From Ophiodon elongatus (Eukaryota > Chordata > Actinopteri > Perciformes > Hexagrammidae): 64,000 bases of DNA. The DNA lies in assembly GCA_016806645.1 (NCBI GenBank), contig JACSYO010002159.1, positions 7,122,501-7,186,500 on the forward strand, in the 5' to 3' direction. Below, piece after piece: positions 37,116 to 46,849 of this stretch (positions are counted from its first letter, which is position 1; each line of letters opens with the position of its first letter). Made by a program: the position numbers and the translations under genes. The notes beneath the pieces are model-generated. The model worked only from the letters and a program-made list of their open reading frames with translations, had not been told where the DNA came from and did not search any database.

Positions 37116-40100
37116 CTGTAGAAAAGAAGTTTAGTTTATAAGGTATAATACTACTGACTCTCGTCATCACCATTAGGTTGCCAGCAGAGACTCCAATCTT
37201 TCTACTAAGCCAAGCAAACTGTCTTCTGGGTCTACCTTACAGACATGAGAGTGGTATTACTCTTCTCATCTAACTCTTGGCAAGAAAGCACACAAGTGTA
37301 TTTCCCAAAATGTTGACTTATTCCTTTAACTTCAAAAAGAGGGAGACTAGGTCTTTGGTTAACCTTAGAACTGCAGACACTTTCAAAATACCCAGCTGCT
37401 AGCACAAATTATGTTTCCTTGTGTCACTTGAAAAATATAATATATTTTTATACCTGTGCATAACAGCAATAATAAGAGGAGTGTAGCCTTCGGCACTCGT
37501 ACAGTTGACTTCAGCACCCATTCTCAGGACATGCTCCACACTCTCTGCATCCCCGCTGGCTACCGTGTAGTGGAGGAGGCTCTTTTTACTCAGAGACTGT
37601 ATGTATATATGCTCTCTTTTCACTAAATGTCTGAAACTATCAAAGTCCTTTTTGTACAGCAGAGAGAGAATGCTGTCACTGGCAGGATGGTCATCTGTGA
37701 AATGACAGCAAAGGGCATATGTGAGAAACATAGCTGCAGAAATGATGATATTAGTGTCCCCATTAGTGTTTATGAATCTTCCTGTATTAAAGATAAGTTT
37801 CCTCATTGTATTGCGTACAGCAAAGTGGATGTGTACATGATAGCAGAGGATGGATCTATGTGGATGCTGTGGTTCTCAGTCAATACCTTGTGTATTCGTA
37901 TTTGAACATATGTAGCTATAGATCTATATGTTAATGGAGAGTGGCAGAGAAATGATCATTAATAATTATTGTGAATTATCTATACAATAATATAGTCAAC
38001 ATTTCAGAGGAAATGGATCAAAGAGGCTGGGTGAATGTTTATTTTATTCACCTTTCCACTAATAGTTGTTTCTGCTTTTCAGTACTAAAGGTAATATAAT
38101 ATAAAAATATGACAACACTGTATATAGCACCTCTTAAATGTCAACCCTCCAGGCTTTGTACTGCAACATGATTTTCTATCCTACTCTACCTATGTGTTTT
38201 CCTGAGGGAAGGTCAGGCATCTCAGGCAAAGCAATCTAAAATGGAAAAGAAAGAACGGAAATAGTCCAAAAGTTATTTGCTGTGACACCAGCCATCACAA
38301 GTGGTTAATAAGCACATATATCAATCAATATGTGAGCATGGGGATTCAACAGTTAACTCAAAGAGACCCACATAGACCATAGATATTTGTGTTTTTTAGC
38401 AGGGGCAGTGAATCTTTAGCGGGACATAGAAGGTAGTAAGTAGAATTAATTAATTAAAATAAATTAAATTTGAAAATGTAAAAGGGCTAAGAACATTATA
38501 ATGGAAGTATTTGATGACCAGCATGCTCTATTTTGTCTCATAAGTTGTTTTGGGTTGATACCATCTGCTTCAGAGATTTGGTGCTAAATTTAAATTTATA
38601 TTTTAAAAATATCAACAATCCCTCCAGAATACCACATTAAGACACATAGACGTTGAGAAACACTTGAGAAAAAGCTATGCCATGGTATCAAAATCTTTTG
38701 ACATTTGGAGATTTCTGCAAGAAATGCATAAAGAAATGCTTTCACTATAATGGAAATGGTTCCCATGGGGACTTACATCATCATACACAAATACAATTGG
38801 GCTCATTGGATCTACAAGAGTCTCAGCTTCTTTTTAAAGAATTGACAAAAAATACACATTTATACTGCATGCAATAAACTGCTTGCTTTTGCCCAAAACT
38901 GTATAGGATTATCATAAAGTGGACAAGGATGTAAAGGGAAGTCTCGTAGGTAACCACAGAACCCATTTTCATCATTTCAAATATCTTGAGGTGTTCTATT
39001 TCACCAAAATATGGCCTAACTTTGGAGAATCATTTACTCTCCTTCCTAACAAGCTAGCATGACATGGATGGATTCTTTTGGTTGTCTCATTTAATATACC
39101 AGTTTATTCACTAGCCATAAGGCTGGGCCCAATACAGCCTCTTAAAGACAGTATGTTGGCGACCCCGCAAACAGCGGGATTTATTATGTGCCCTATATGC
39201 ACATTAATGTATTAGTGTACTTTTGTGTTTGAAACTACACTAGCAACCAAAATTGCCATTGATGGTACAGGATGACACCTACTGACATTGGTGACCCCTG
39301 GATTTTATTTTAACACCACTATGCAGTTGACATTTTTGGTTTATTGAATTGTTTCAACAAATAAGCAATGGATTGCTATGACATTTGGTATGGATAGTCC
39401 ATGGTGCGTGGAGGATAAATACTAAAATCTTTGGTGATCCACTGACATCATCTAGCGCATAACGAATGACATTCCCATTATCTCAACTGTACTTGTGTTT
39501 AGTTCTAATTAGAAAATGTTTGCATTCTAACACATTAAGCTAAGATGATATATACGATAAATGTTATACCTGGTAAACATAATTAGCAGTGTCATTTTAG
39601 CATGCTAATTATAGCTTTTGCCTTAAACTGGCTATAATTTATATTTTTATAACCATGTATCAAACGACAATTTGAAAATAATATGGCTAAGTGAGAGTGG
39701 TTGCTTGTAGTGACGAACCCACAGGTAATTGTAACCCATAGCTCCCAATTGGCTTTGCAAAGCTTTACAGTGAGTTTCAGCTCATTGATTTGCTGTTCAA
39801 GCCTCAACTTTACAGTTTTGGTTTACTCTCATGGTGTCCTTTTTAGCAGCAGGCAGTTGTTTTAAGCTGACAGACACAGTTAGCAGCTAATTGGTGAACA
39901 TAGTGAAGCATTTAGCATCTAAAGAGCCAGATATTTCCCCTAGGAGTGAGTAGAGAACTAAAACAGAGCTAAAAGAGAGTGAATATTGGATTTACATTTG
40001 CCAGGTGGCCAGAAACACAACTCCAAACGAATGCTAATGTTGCTCCCTAACTGCTGGATATGTAAACAAGCAACTATTTGCTGACAAGTTTGCCATATCA

Positions 40101-43100
40101 ACTAAAAAGGTGATTATATGTCAATGTTGTGTTCACAGCTTATTTTTGCTGCCCCCAGGTGACCAAATAATTAGTTACTGTAGGTTCAAAGCCTAATTAC
40201 ATCCACAGAGCCACATAACTCTTGTGTAAACTGCATTACCTTTTTCCACTCTTTCTTACTATACCATTAACCTGAGCTATTCACTCTGCCAAAGGTGGAG
40301 CATACAGTAGATACTACAGTTCCATTCAAATAAAGTATCAAGTAGAACTAACTTTATGTATCGGGGAATCCAGCCACGGATAATCTGATTTCTGTTCCTC
40401 ATCACCGTTTTTGATTTGGATTGGTCCTGGGATTTCTAGGGCTTTGCTTAGACCCTCCGTTTTCCTCACAGTGTCTGCAAACAAAACAGCAGTCAAGGAA
40501 TGGATTGTTATTAATTTACCAAATCAAACAAATGTTTTCCTAGATTCACAACTTCAAAACCCAATGGGATCCTTTCATAATTTCATACAGAGTATGAACA
40601 GCCATGCACAAATTACAGGTTTGATATATACAGAAACAACAATAAATGTTTGTGAAAATCAGAAATTGGAATCTGCTGTTTGTCTTGTCTAAACAAAAGA
40701 TGACCCACTTGAATGTATGTATTTCACTCAAGAGAATGTGTTTTCTATAAGCAATTTGATAATTGTTGTTGACTTCAAAATAACATACAAGGCCAAGGGG
40801 ACATGGTTGCTTTGTTTGGTAATTATTTTGCTTCAGAGAATGTGGATCAAAAGACGGACAGGAGCCAAATGCCTTTGATGGTGGGCGATTAAATCACAGA
40901 TGTTTCAATATAATGTCAAAATTGGGGTTTTCAATCATTTGGCACATATTTATGTTTTATGTTTGACAATCTAATTAAGGGAAAACAACTTCTCATCAAG
41001 TTACACTACAAAATAACTTTTAAGATGATATTAAATTGACAACAGCAATAACACACAACACCAGACAAATTTGAGAAATTGTACACCAATTTTCTATGGA
41101 TGCAGCTATTTTCTAGATGGTATTGTGTTTACTATGATCCTTTCTCTAATACATTTTTTTTACAGCTTTAGGCAGGACTGGTGATACACCAGTCTTTGTA
41201 TAAATAAGCCTTACAAATTCAGGATACAGGAGAAATATAATTCCTTTAGCTTAGAGAATTAAAAATTGTACTCAAATGTGTGTTCTGTGTCCACATTTTC
41301 AAGATTTTGAGTCACCAGGAACCTTCTCTGTTGCATGACTTGTTAAATTTTATCGTCTATATGAGATTTGTGTTATTTTTCATCGCAATGCATTTGGGAA
41401 ATCAGCTTTTTCTGTTAAAACACCAGCTCAGTAGCTGTGAGAATCAGCGAATGACACAAAGAGCTGAAGTTCCATTAATAACTTTTTGACTTCTTCACCT
41501 GAAAACTCTGGCCTCTTCCTGTGGTCCTGGTTCCAACACTGCCTCATGATGTCGATCATCTGATCACACTCCTGGGGCTTCTGTTCGGGTATCATCTCCA
41601 CACAGGGTCTCTTACCATGTGACACCTGTAAGAGTACTGTGGTCATACTGCTCCCTGGGCCAATAAAACGTATATAAGACACATGATTCAATGAAGATAA
41701 ACACAATCATATGGCAGTATTGGATATTGATTCAACAGACCATTTACCTGTTTGTTATGTTAACTCTAGGCCTCTGGCCCTTGCTCGAAAATGGCATGCT
41801 CAAAATAAATAGAGAATATCTCTGCAACAACATGGTCTGTTTGAACAATCTTTATCATAATGGATGCAGACAACAGTTGGAGAAGGTTTAGTAAAGGCAT
41901 GTTCAGATGTAATCTTCAAATTGGCCATTTGGGTACATTTGGGTACCATCTGTGCCAATTGAAATTTTCTCAGGTATGAAACATTCTGCTAGAGGGAAGG
42001 GAGGCACGGGAGAACCAGAATCAGGAATGTGTGGAGCAGACTGTTGAACACTGCTGCAGTTAAATGAGATGTTTTCTAAAGGGAATCTAGTGCTTGGAAA
42101 CACTACCGTTTTCCTCTACAGGGACCGACAAAATCAACACAAGATGAAAGTTCCTTGTAGTAGCTTTAAACAAATATAAGGTGGTAATTAGTGACCTTGA
42201 GCATTGCTGGTAGGTCTATCTTGTTAGCTTTATACAGAGCCGGGCTAGCTGTTTCCCCTTGTCTCCAATCTTAATGCTAACGTTATCATCTCCTGGCCGG
42301 ACTTCATGTTTAATCAACAGACTTCAACATCACAAGATTTGTGCCACGTTCACCTTACAACAATGGAAAAAATATTAATAGGGTTAATAGTTCAACGTAT
42401 TAATAAATGAATGTTGTTTGTATTACAACATTTTCAAAAGCAACTGTGAAATGTAGTTCTAGAAACTCTAAATTGAATATGCCTTCACCCTTACGCTATT
42501 TGAGTGATCGTGTGGAGTATCACATGACTCCTAGCGGAAGTAACACCTCGAAATTATTTTGAAATAAGGTGTGATGCATTTAAAATTAATTCATCCCTAC
42601 CTGCATACGGTTTCTGCTGAGTCAGAATCTCCCACATCACTATTCCAAAGCTGTAGATCAAAGCAGAAAGAGGCCCTTCAGTCCTAACTTTCTGACTTTT
42701 GCATATCCTGCATTCATTGACGTTGTGGCAGTCCCGTTTTAAATAAAATAGCTCCATGAAGAAACAATAATGCTTTTTAAGATAAAATAAAACCAATGAA
42801 TATAAAAAGGGGAAGAGAGAGTAAGTCAGACATGAGTATAATATATAGAATATATCCCAGTGACTTGCAATAGAGTATAGAGTAAAGAGCACGGTATGTA
42901 TGAATTGTGCACTGAGGGGGGAAAGCAGCGACTCTGATGGTGCAATTTAAAAAATGCCCTTGGCTAGTCACCTATAAACATCAAAGGTAGTTCCTGGAGG
43001 ATCGGGGCACTGAGTGAAGGTCTCTGGAGGAGTGTAACTTATGTTTCCTCTTACTGTCAGATGCTCCATGAACAATGTCTTGCCCATGCTCTCTTCCCAG

Positions 43101-43989
43101 TGGATTACACCAAAGTCTGAAATCTGAGTGGAAAAACAAGAATTCCAAAGTAGTACAGTATTAGCACACAATTCTCAGAAATGTCCAGAGATGAATGTAA
43201 TCATATACACTGAAAATAACAATAATTTAGTTGTCACTGAGTTGTACTGACCTTGACATGGAGACGAGCATCTAGTAGGATGTTGGATGTCTTGAGGTTA
43301 AGATGAAGTAGTGGAGGTTTCAAGCTGTGAAGGAAATTCATTCCCATAGAGGCCTCATGAATCATCTGGAACTTCTTCGGCCACATGAAAGTGTGACTGG
43401 CTAGGAGATCGTTCAGTGATCCGTTACTCATGTATTCCATCACCACAGCAGTCGCCTCACTGCACAGTCCGTAGATTGACACAATGTACTTGAATTTCAC
43501 TTTGGCTATGTTGGACGCCTCGTCTAATATTCTCCTGTGATGGAAAACAATATTGGTCAGTGAAAGTTGCACTTTGGGCATTTAATTGTTATTTTGAACT
43601 TTAACCACAGCAGTAAAACATAATTTCCTGTGTGAAACTGTGTAAAGTTGCAAACACTAATGAAACCACAACATCTTATTAAAGTTCAATCTTAATTTAA
43701 AGTACACAACTGTGTGAGAAATTGTTGTAAATTCCGCCAGTTGCTTGTACCATTACAGCAGGATGATGTGCAATGTGTGCTAGTTTTCGTAATTTCAATC
43801 CCACCTGTAAACGTTGTTTGCACACAAGGTTTTGTCAAAGCTCTTTAAGGCACATTTTTTCTGCTCGGGCTTGAGCTTGACCTGGTACACCTGACCAAAT
43901 CTGCATTCTGCCACCTTAATCCAGTCAGCCTCAAAGTCGTCCTTCTTGAAGTTCCTGAACTGCCCAGGGGATCCGTCAAGTCGATCCAT
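36080..43989 (-). CDS. ankk1: Ankyrin repeat and kinase domain-containing protein 1 (nine coding exons, 756 aa)
   Basis: RIP-kinase-family protein: N-terminal Ser/Thr-kinase-like domain (about residues 14-275), linker (276-345), about 12 ankyrin repeats. Exons 43989-43805, 43534-43252, 43123-42972, 42650-42601, 41654-41499, 40474-40353, 38235-38190, 37694-37454 and 37115-36080 join in frame (2271 nt with stop), close to the 765 aa of human ANKK1. Kinase marks: Lys49 in CALKSF, Glu67, DFG at 159-161, Asn146, and WEILTQQKPYAG. Oddities: the catalytic loop reads HLNLKTSN, so the expected Asp is Asn141, and the glycine loop (VAECRFGQV) keeps one glycine of three. ATG 43989 is the first Met after an in-frame TAG. 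It faces drd2 tail to tail as in mammals, supporting orthology. Phosphotransfer activity is doubtful. Confidence 0.95.
37215..37340 (+). repeat. Dispersed fish repeat fragment in ankk1 intron
   Basis: Contains ACAGACATGAGAGTGGTATT, CTTCTCATCTAACTCTTGGC and TGTATTTCCCAAAATGTTGA, the terminal part of a common fish repeat. Related pieces occur at 42135-42470 and 44985-45240. Confidence 0.6.
37454..37694 (-). CDS. ankk1: ankk1 exon 8: first ankyrin repeats
   Basis: 241 nt, residues 332-411. Begins DHPASDSILSLLYKKDF, then the first repeats (KKSLLHYTVASGDAES and GYTPLIIAVMHR). Acceptor TTTCACAG, donor GTATAA. Confidence 0.93.
38190..38235 (-). CDS. ankk1: ankk1 exon 7: 46-nt linker exon
   Basis: Acceptor TTCCATTTTAG, donor GTAGAG. 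Encodes IALPEMPDLPSGKHI plus one base. Its phase (0 in, 1 out) is exactly what exons 6 and 8 need, which is the main reason for calling so short an exon. Confidence 0.75.
38680..39190. repeat. Dispersed fish repeat in ankk1 intron 6
   Basis: Blocks ATCTTGAGGTGTTCTATTTC, CCACAGAACCCATTTTCATC and TTCCTAACAAGCTAGCATGA occur in the order of an abundant percomorph repeat as I recall it. No coding content. Confidence 0.55.
39350..39640 (+). repeat. Dispersed fish repeat in ankk1 intron 6
   Basis: Contains GTGTTTAGTTCTAATTAG, ACACATTAAGCTAAGATGAT and GTCATTTTAGCATGCTAATT, as in the repeat family that also appears inverted at 55775-55920. Confidence 0.6.
39830..40170. repeat. Dispersed fish repeat in ankk1 intron 6
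   Basis: Contains GTGAAGCATTTAGCATCTAA, AGAGCCAGATATTTCCCCTA, ACAGAGCTAAAAGAGAGTGA and GCTGCCCCCAGGTGACCAAA, recalled as one common fish repeat. Confidence 0.6.
40353..40474 (-). CDS. ankk1: ankk1 exon 6: linker
   Basis: 122 nt between a strong acceptor (TGTTTTGTTTGCAG) and donor GTTAGT. The only open frame is the one demanded by exon 5 and reads TVRKTEGLSKALEIPGP, then GDEEQKSDYPWLDSP, resembling the human linker around ESKALARK. Confidence 0.8.
41499..41654 (-). CDS. ankk1: ankk1 exon 5: kinase C-lobe end
   Basis: 156 nt, residues 224-275. Includes VSHGKRPCVEMIPEQ and IMRQCWNQDHRKRPEFS, the end of the kinase fold with its conserved Arg. Donor CAG/GTGAAG. Reading through the donor stays open for about 23 codons to a stop at 41430-41428. 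Confidence 0.92.
42135..42470 (+). repeat. Dispersed fish repeat in ankk1 intron 4/5 region
   Basis: Contains CAGAGCCGGGCTAGCTGTTT and CCAATCTTAATGCTAACG, the upstream part of the repeat whose end lies at 37215-37340. Confidence 0.5.
42601..42650 (-). CDS. ankk1: ankk1 exon 4: kinase helix F region
   Basis: 50 nt, acceptor GATCTACAG, donor GTAGGG. Encodes FGIVMWEILTQQKPYA, preceded by a Ser completed from exon 3. Confidence 0.93.
42972..43123 (-). CDS. ankk1: ankk1 exon 3: DFG and activation segment
   Basis: 152 nt, residues 157-206. Begins ISDFGVIHWEE and includes ISYTPPETF in place of the usual A/SPE motif, as in human ANKK1 (YIPPEMF). Confidence 0.95.
43252..43534 (-). CDS. ankk1: ankk1 exon 2: helix C to catalytic loop
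   Basis: 283 nt, residues 62-156. Contains Glu67, KFKYIVSIYGLC, MEYMSNGSL, MNFLHSLKPPLLHLNLK and NILLD. The codon for the expected catalytic Asp is AAC (Asn141). Confidence 0.95.
43805..43989 (-). CDS. ankk1: ankk1 exon 1: N-terminus and ATP-binding lobe
   Basis: Residues 1-61. Begins MDRLDGSPGQF; FKKDDFEADWIKV aligns with the start of human ANKK1. Carries the degenerate glycine loop and Lys49. The donor GTGGGA follows an AG that begins an Arg codon. The upstream frame has a stop five codons before the GTG at 44013. Confidence 0.93.
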
Positions 43990-44984
43990 GAGCACAGAAA
44001 TCCTCTCTGACACACTCGCTATCTAATCCTACACATGAATAGGATTTGTCCTTCAGATCAACATGAATCAGTAGCACCGGAGGAGCTTGGGTCTCACGCG
44101 TGGAAAGAGAAAAACATGGATACACGTTCAAATATGTAGTAGCTAGCTGTGTGAAAGGCATGTGGAGACACATACATACTAGACTACACTGTTGATCTGT
44201 GGGAGGAACCGAGGTGCAGAACTAGTTTGTAGTGCAATGTTGCAAAGCCGGTTTTTAGCTGGCAAGACTCCTGCGCAAGCTTTCAGTCTTCCAGAAATGC
44301 TGTATGACTCAAGCCCCGAGGAAGAACGCCAGGCTTTGAAGCTAATTTTATATTGTGGCCAAACAGTGGAATTACAACTTCCAGGTTTGTAATGTGATAC
44401 CATGGGGCCCAAAAATACTTTTCTCCCACAGACTTACATTGGTAAAGAGACATCTGTAACTCAGCGGGTAATTTATTTTGAGGTGAATGAACTCATTATA
44501 CATCCATGGTACGACTTCCACTTTCAATGTCAAGATTAAGTCACATGTATCTGAAAGGAAAACTAAGCAGTTCTGAGAGATGTGTGGATTCAGCACCAAC
44601 AGAGTATCAATTATGATTGTTGATATGATGCACATTTTAATTTGGTTCTATTATATAGTATATTAACTGCCTAATGAACCATACACTGTCAAACTGCACT
44701 TTAAATAGGCATTTAACCCGCAGCAGCCACAGTGGAACGGCTCACTAGTCAGCAGTCTCAGTTTGAGAAAATGGCAATTTTCCGGAGCACCAGGGTCTGG
44801 ATGGAGTGTGTGTGTGCTTACGTGTGTGTCTCTCACACAGTTAAATAATAATGTCTACCTAACTGGATTCATGGATTGAAAACAAAAAGTAGAATAAATA
44901 ATGCTATTTCATGAAAAAAGTTTGTCATGTCCTGCTACATTTATAAAGCAGTCTTGAGTTCAAAACTCAATGCAGGAAAAGGTA

Positions 44985-45240
44985 CTACTTTGTCACTTGA
45001 ATATGAAGCTACAGCCAGCAGATGGTTCCCTTAGTTTTGCATAAAATCTGCAACCAATTGCCATGATGATAGGCATTAAGAATAACTATATAGAAATAGG
45101 CAGTCTTCTTGCTGAGGATCTCATTTATTTGTGTAGGTCGTATAGAGGCATCAGTATTAAATTGATATTGGTTCATAACCAGATTAAAAGTCCTCACAGT
45201 GACTTTTAGTTTATTTCCCAAAATGTTGAACTATTCATTT
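44985..45240. repeat. Degenerate dispersed fish repeat
   Basis: GAAGCTACAGCCAGCAGATG at the left looks like an inverted piece, and TTTCCCAAAATGTTGAACTA at the right a direct piece, of the 37215/42135 repeat family. This implies a rearranged copy. The sequence between is not recognised. Confidence 0.4.
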
Positions 45241-45829
45241 ACGGTTTAGTGGGAAACCGTTTTGTGTAGACTTGTTTCTGCAGATTCAGCCTTTCTGAGA
45301 TAAATGCACTCTCTAGGTGGTTTGCGCACTGATCTGAATGCCTGTTTATCTTTGATTGGCGATGGCATCAAAGTGATTCAAAGGTAAGTTACATAGAATT
45401 CTTCCCAACCAATGTGCTAACACATCAGGATTACTTTGCTGTGATCAAGCGGTGTCAATTAAAGGACACAAAGCCATTGTAATTTTATGCCAACAATACC
45501 ACAAAGGTTTAGATTAATTAATCTAAAACCAAGTCATAATATTCATATTCATAAGAAAGTTTTTCTCTTCTTCATCATTTACAGCCATAAACTGGTGGGT
45601 ATTGCTTTAAATTGTGTAAACAATTACGTTAATACTGTGTTGGCAAAGCTTTAATTATGTGTGAATAAAGTACCTACTGTGACACTAGCCATAACTGAGC
45701 TTCATTTTTCCCACATTAACCACTTACAGCCAATTTGGCTGCTTGTACCTGCTCAGTTTAAAGCACATCTAAAACAAAATGAGATTAAAAGATTTAGAGC
45801 TGAGTAGCAAAAGAGTTTTCCCTTCGATA

Positions 45830-46055
45830 ATTTTTTCAATTCAATTCAATGTTCAATTCAATATATTTGAATAGCGTCATATCATAATCGAAGTTATCTC
45901 AAAACTCTTCATATTGAGCGGGTATAGACCATACAACTTAAAGAGACCAAACATTCCCTCATGAACAAGCACTGGGGCAACAGGGGCTCCCTTTAACGGG
46001 TATAAACCATGGGCAGAACCAGGCTCTGGGTGGGTGGCCATCTGCCTCAACAGGT

Positions 46056-46056
<1 letters not shown>
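45830..46056 (+). repeat. Dispersed teleost repeat ending in an AG tract
   Basis: Begins with TTCAATTCAATTCAATG-type repeats, then ATAGCGTCATATCATAATCG, GAACAAGCACTGGGGCAACA and TGGGTGGCCATCTGCCTCAA, the block order of a very common fish repeat that ends in (AG)n. Confidence 0.65.

Positions 46057-46103
<47 letters not shown>
46057..46103. repeat. (AG)n microsatellite
   Basis: About 23 AG units, the tail of the preceding repeat. Confidence 0.95.
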
Positions 46104-46105
<2 letters not shown>

Positions 46106-46254
46106 CTACATTAATAATAGAAGAACTAAAATTAAAAAACATAATAGCAGCTGTGAATATAATACAATGATAAAATATAATAGCAGTAACAGCAGCAATT
46201 ACACTTTTATACCATTCAGCCCCCTTAATTTTATGCCCATAATTCTCGATTTAT

Positions 46255-46830
46255 TTCTCCAGAGCTACCCTTGTCTTATTTGCCATGATTTTGAAAGGTG
46301 CCAAGCCCAATAAAAAAGAAAAGGATGGCTTAACACTGGAGGCTATCGCAATACTGCTTAAGCAACACCGCGAGGTGCTAGTTAACAAGTTCAAAACGTT
46401 GTTAAGCCTCAGTCATGGAGTCAAGGATCTTGGGGCTTTTGTACGACCCTGAGCAAAGGCATCGCTAGATTAAAGTTACTGACCTGGAGAACCATAGCAA
46501 GCGTCAAAATACACAAGCCCACCAGAATCCCTCGAAAGTGGGCATGCTTGAGTAGATAACTCACTACTCGCTCTTTCACCACAAGACCTTGGCGTGGCAG
46601 ATAGATATCAGTATATCTCACTGGCAGAGACTGGGGAGAGATTGTTTTATTGCTCGTATACAAAGTATATATACATCCCTTGTTTTGTTTTGCTAATATG
46701 TTTGCAATGTTGCCAGCTGCTGTTATTATATACCCACGCCTGTCTCTCATTTCTCTTTAATGTCTGTTCAATTCTTTACATTTGTTATGTCCTGCATATC
46801 ATCAATAAAAAGATTTTGACTTTAAAAAGC
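46255..46830 (+). mobile_element. Truncated L1-like LINE remnant
   Basis: From ATG 46285, a 52-codon frame contains KKEKDGLTLEAIAILLKQHR, resembling the start of fish L1 ORF1. It ends early at 46451 and passes directly into 3'-end-like sequence that finishes with AATAAA at 46804-46809. ORF2 is absent. This looks like an internally deleted retroposed copy; the L1 label is by recall. Confidence 0.45.
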
Positions 46831-46849
46831 TTTCGAACCAATATGTGTG

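Noticed and set aside
43990..44013. Upstream GTG start for ankk1
   Set aside because: GTG starts are not expected here; an in-frame stop lies just upstream, and ATG 43989 gives the family-like N-terminus.
44192..44412. Overlapping open frames on both strands upstream of ankk1
   Set aside because: No recognisable domain, no conserved start context; they lie in the probable ankk1 promoter region.
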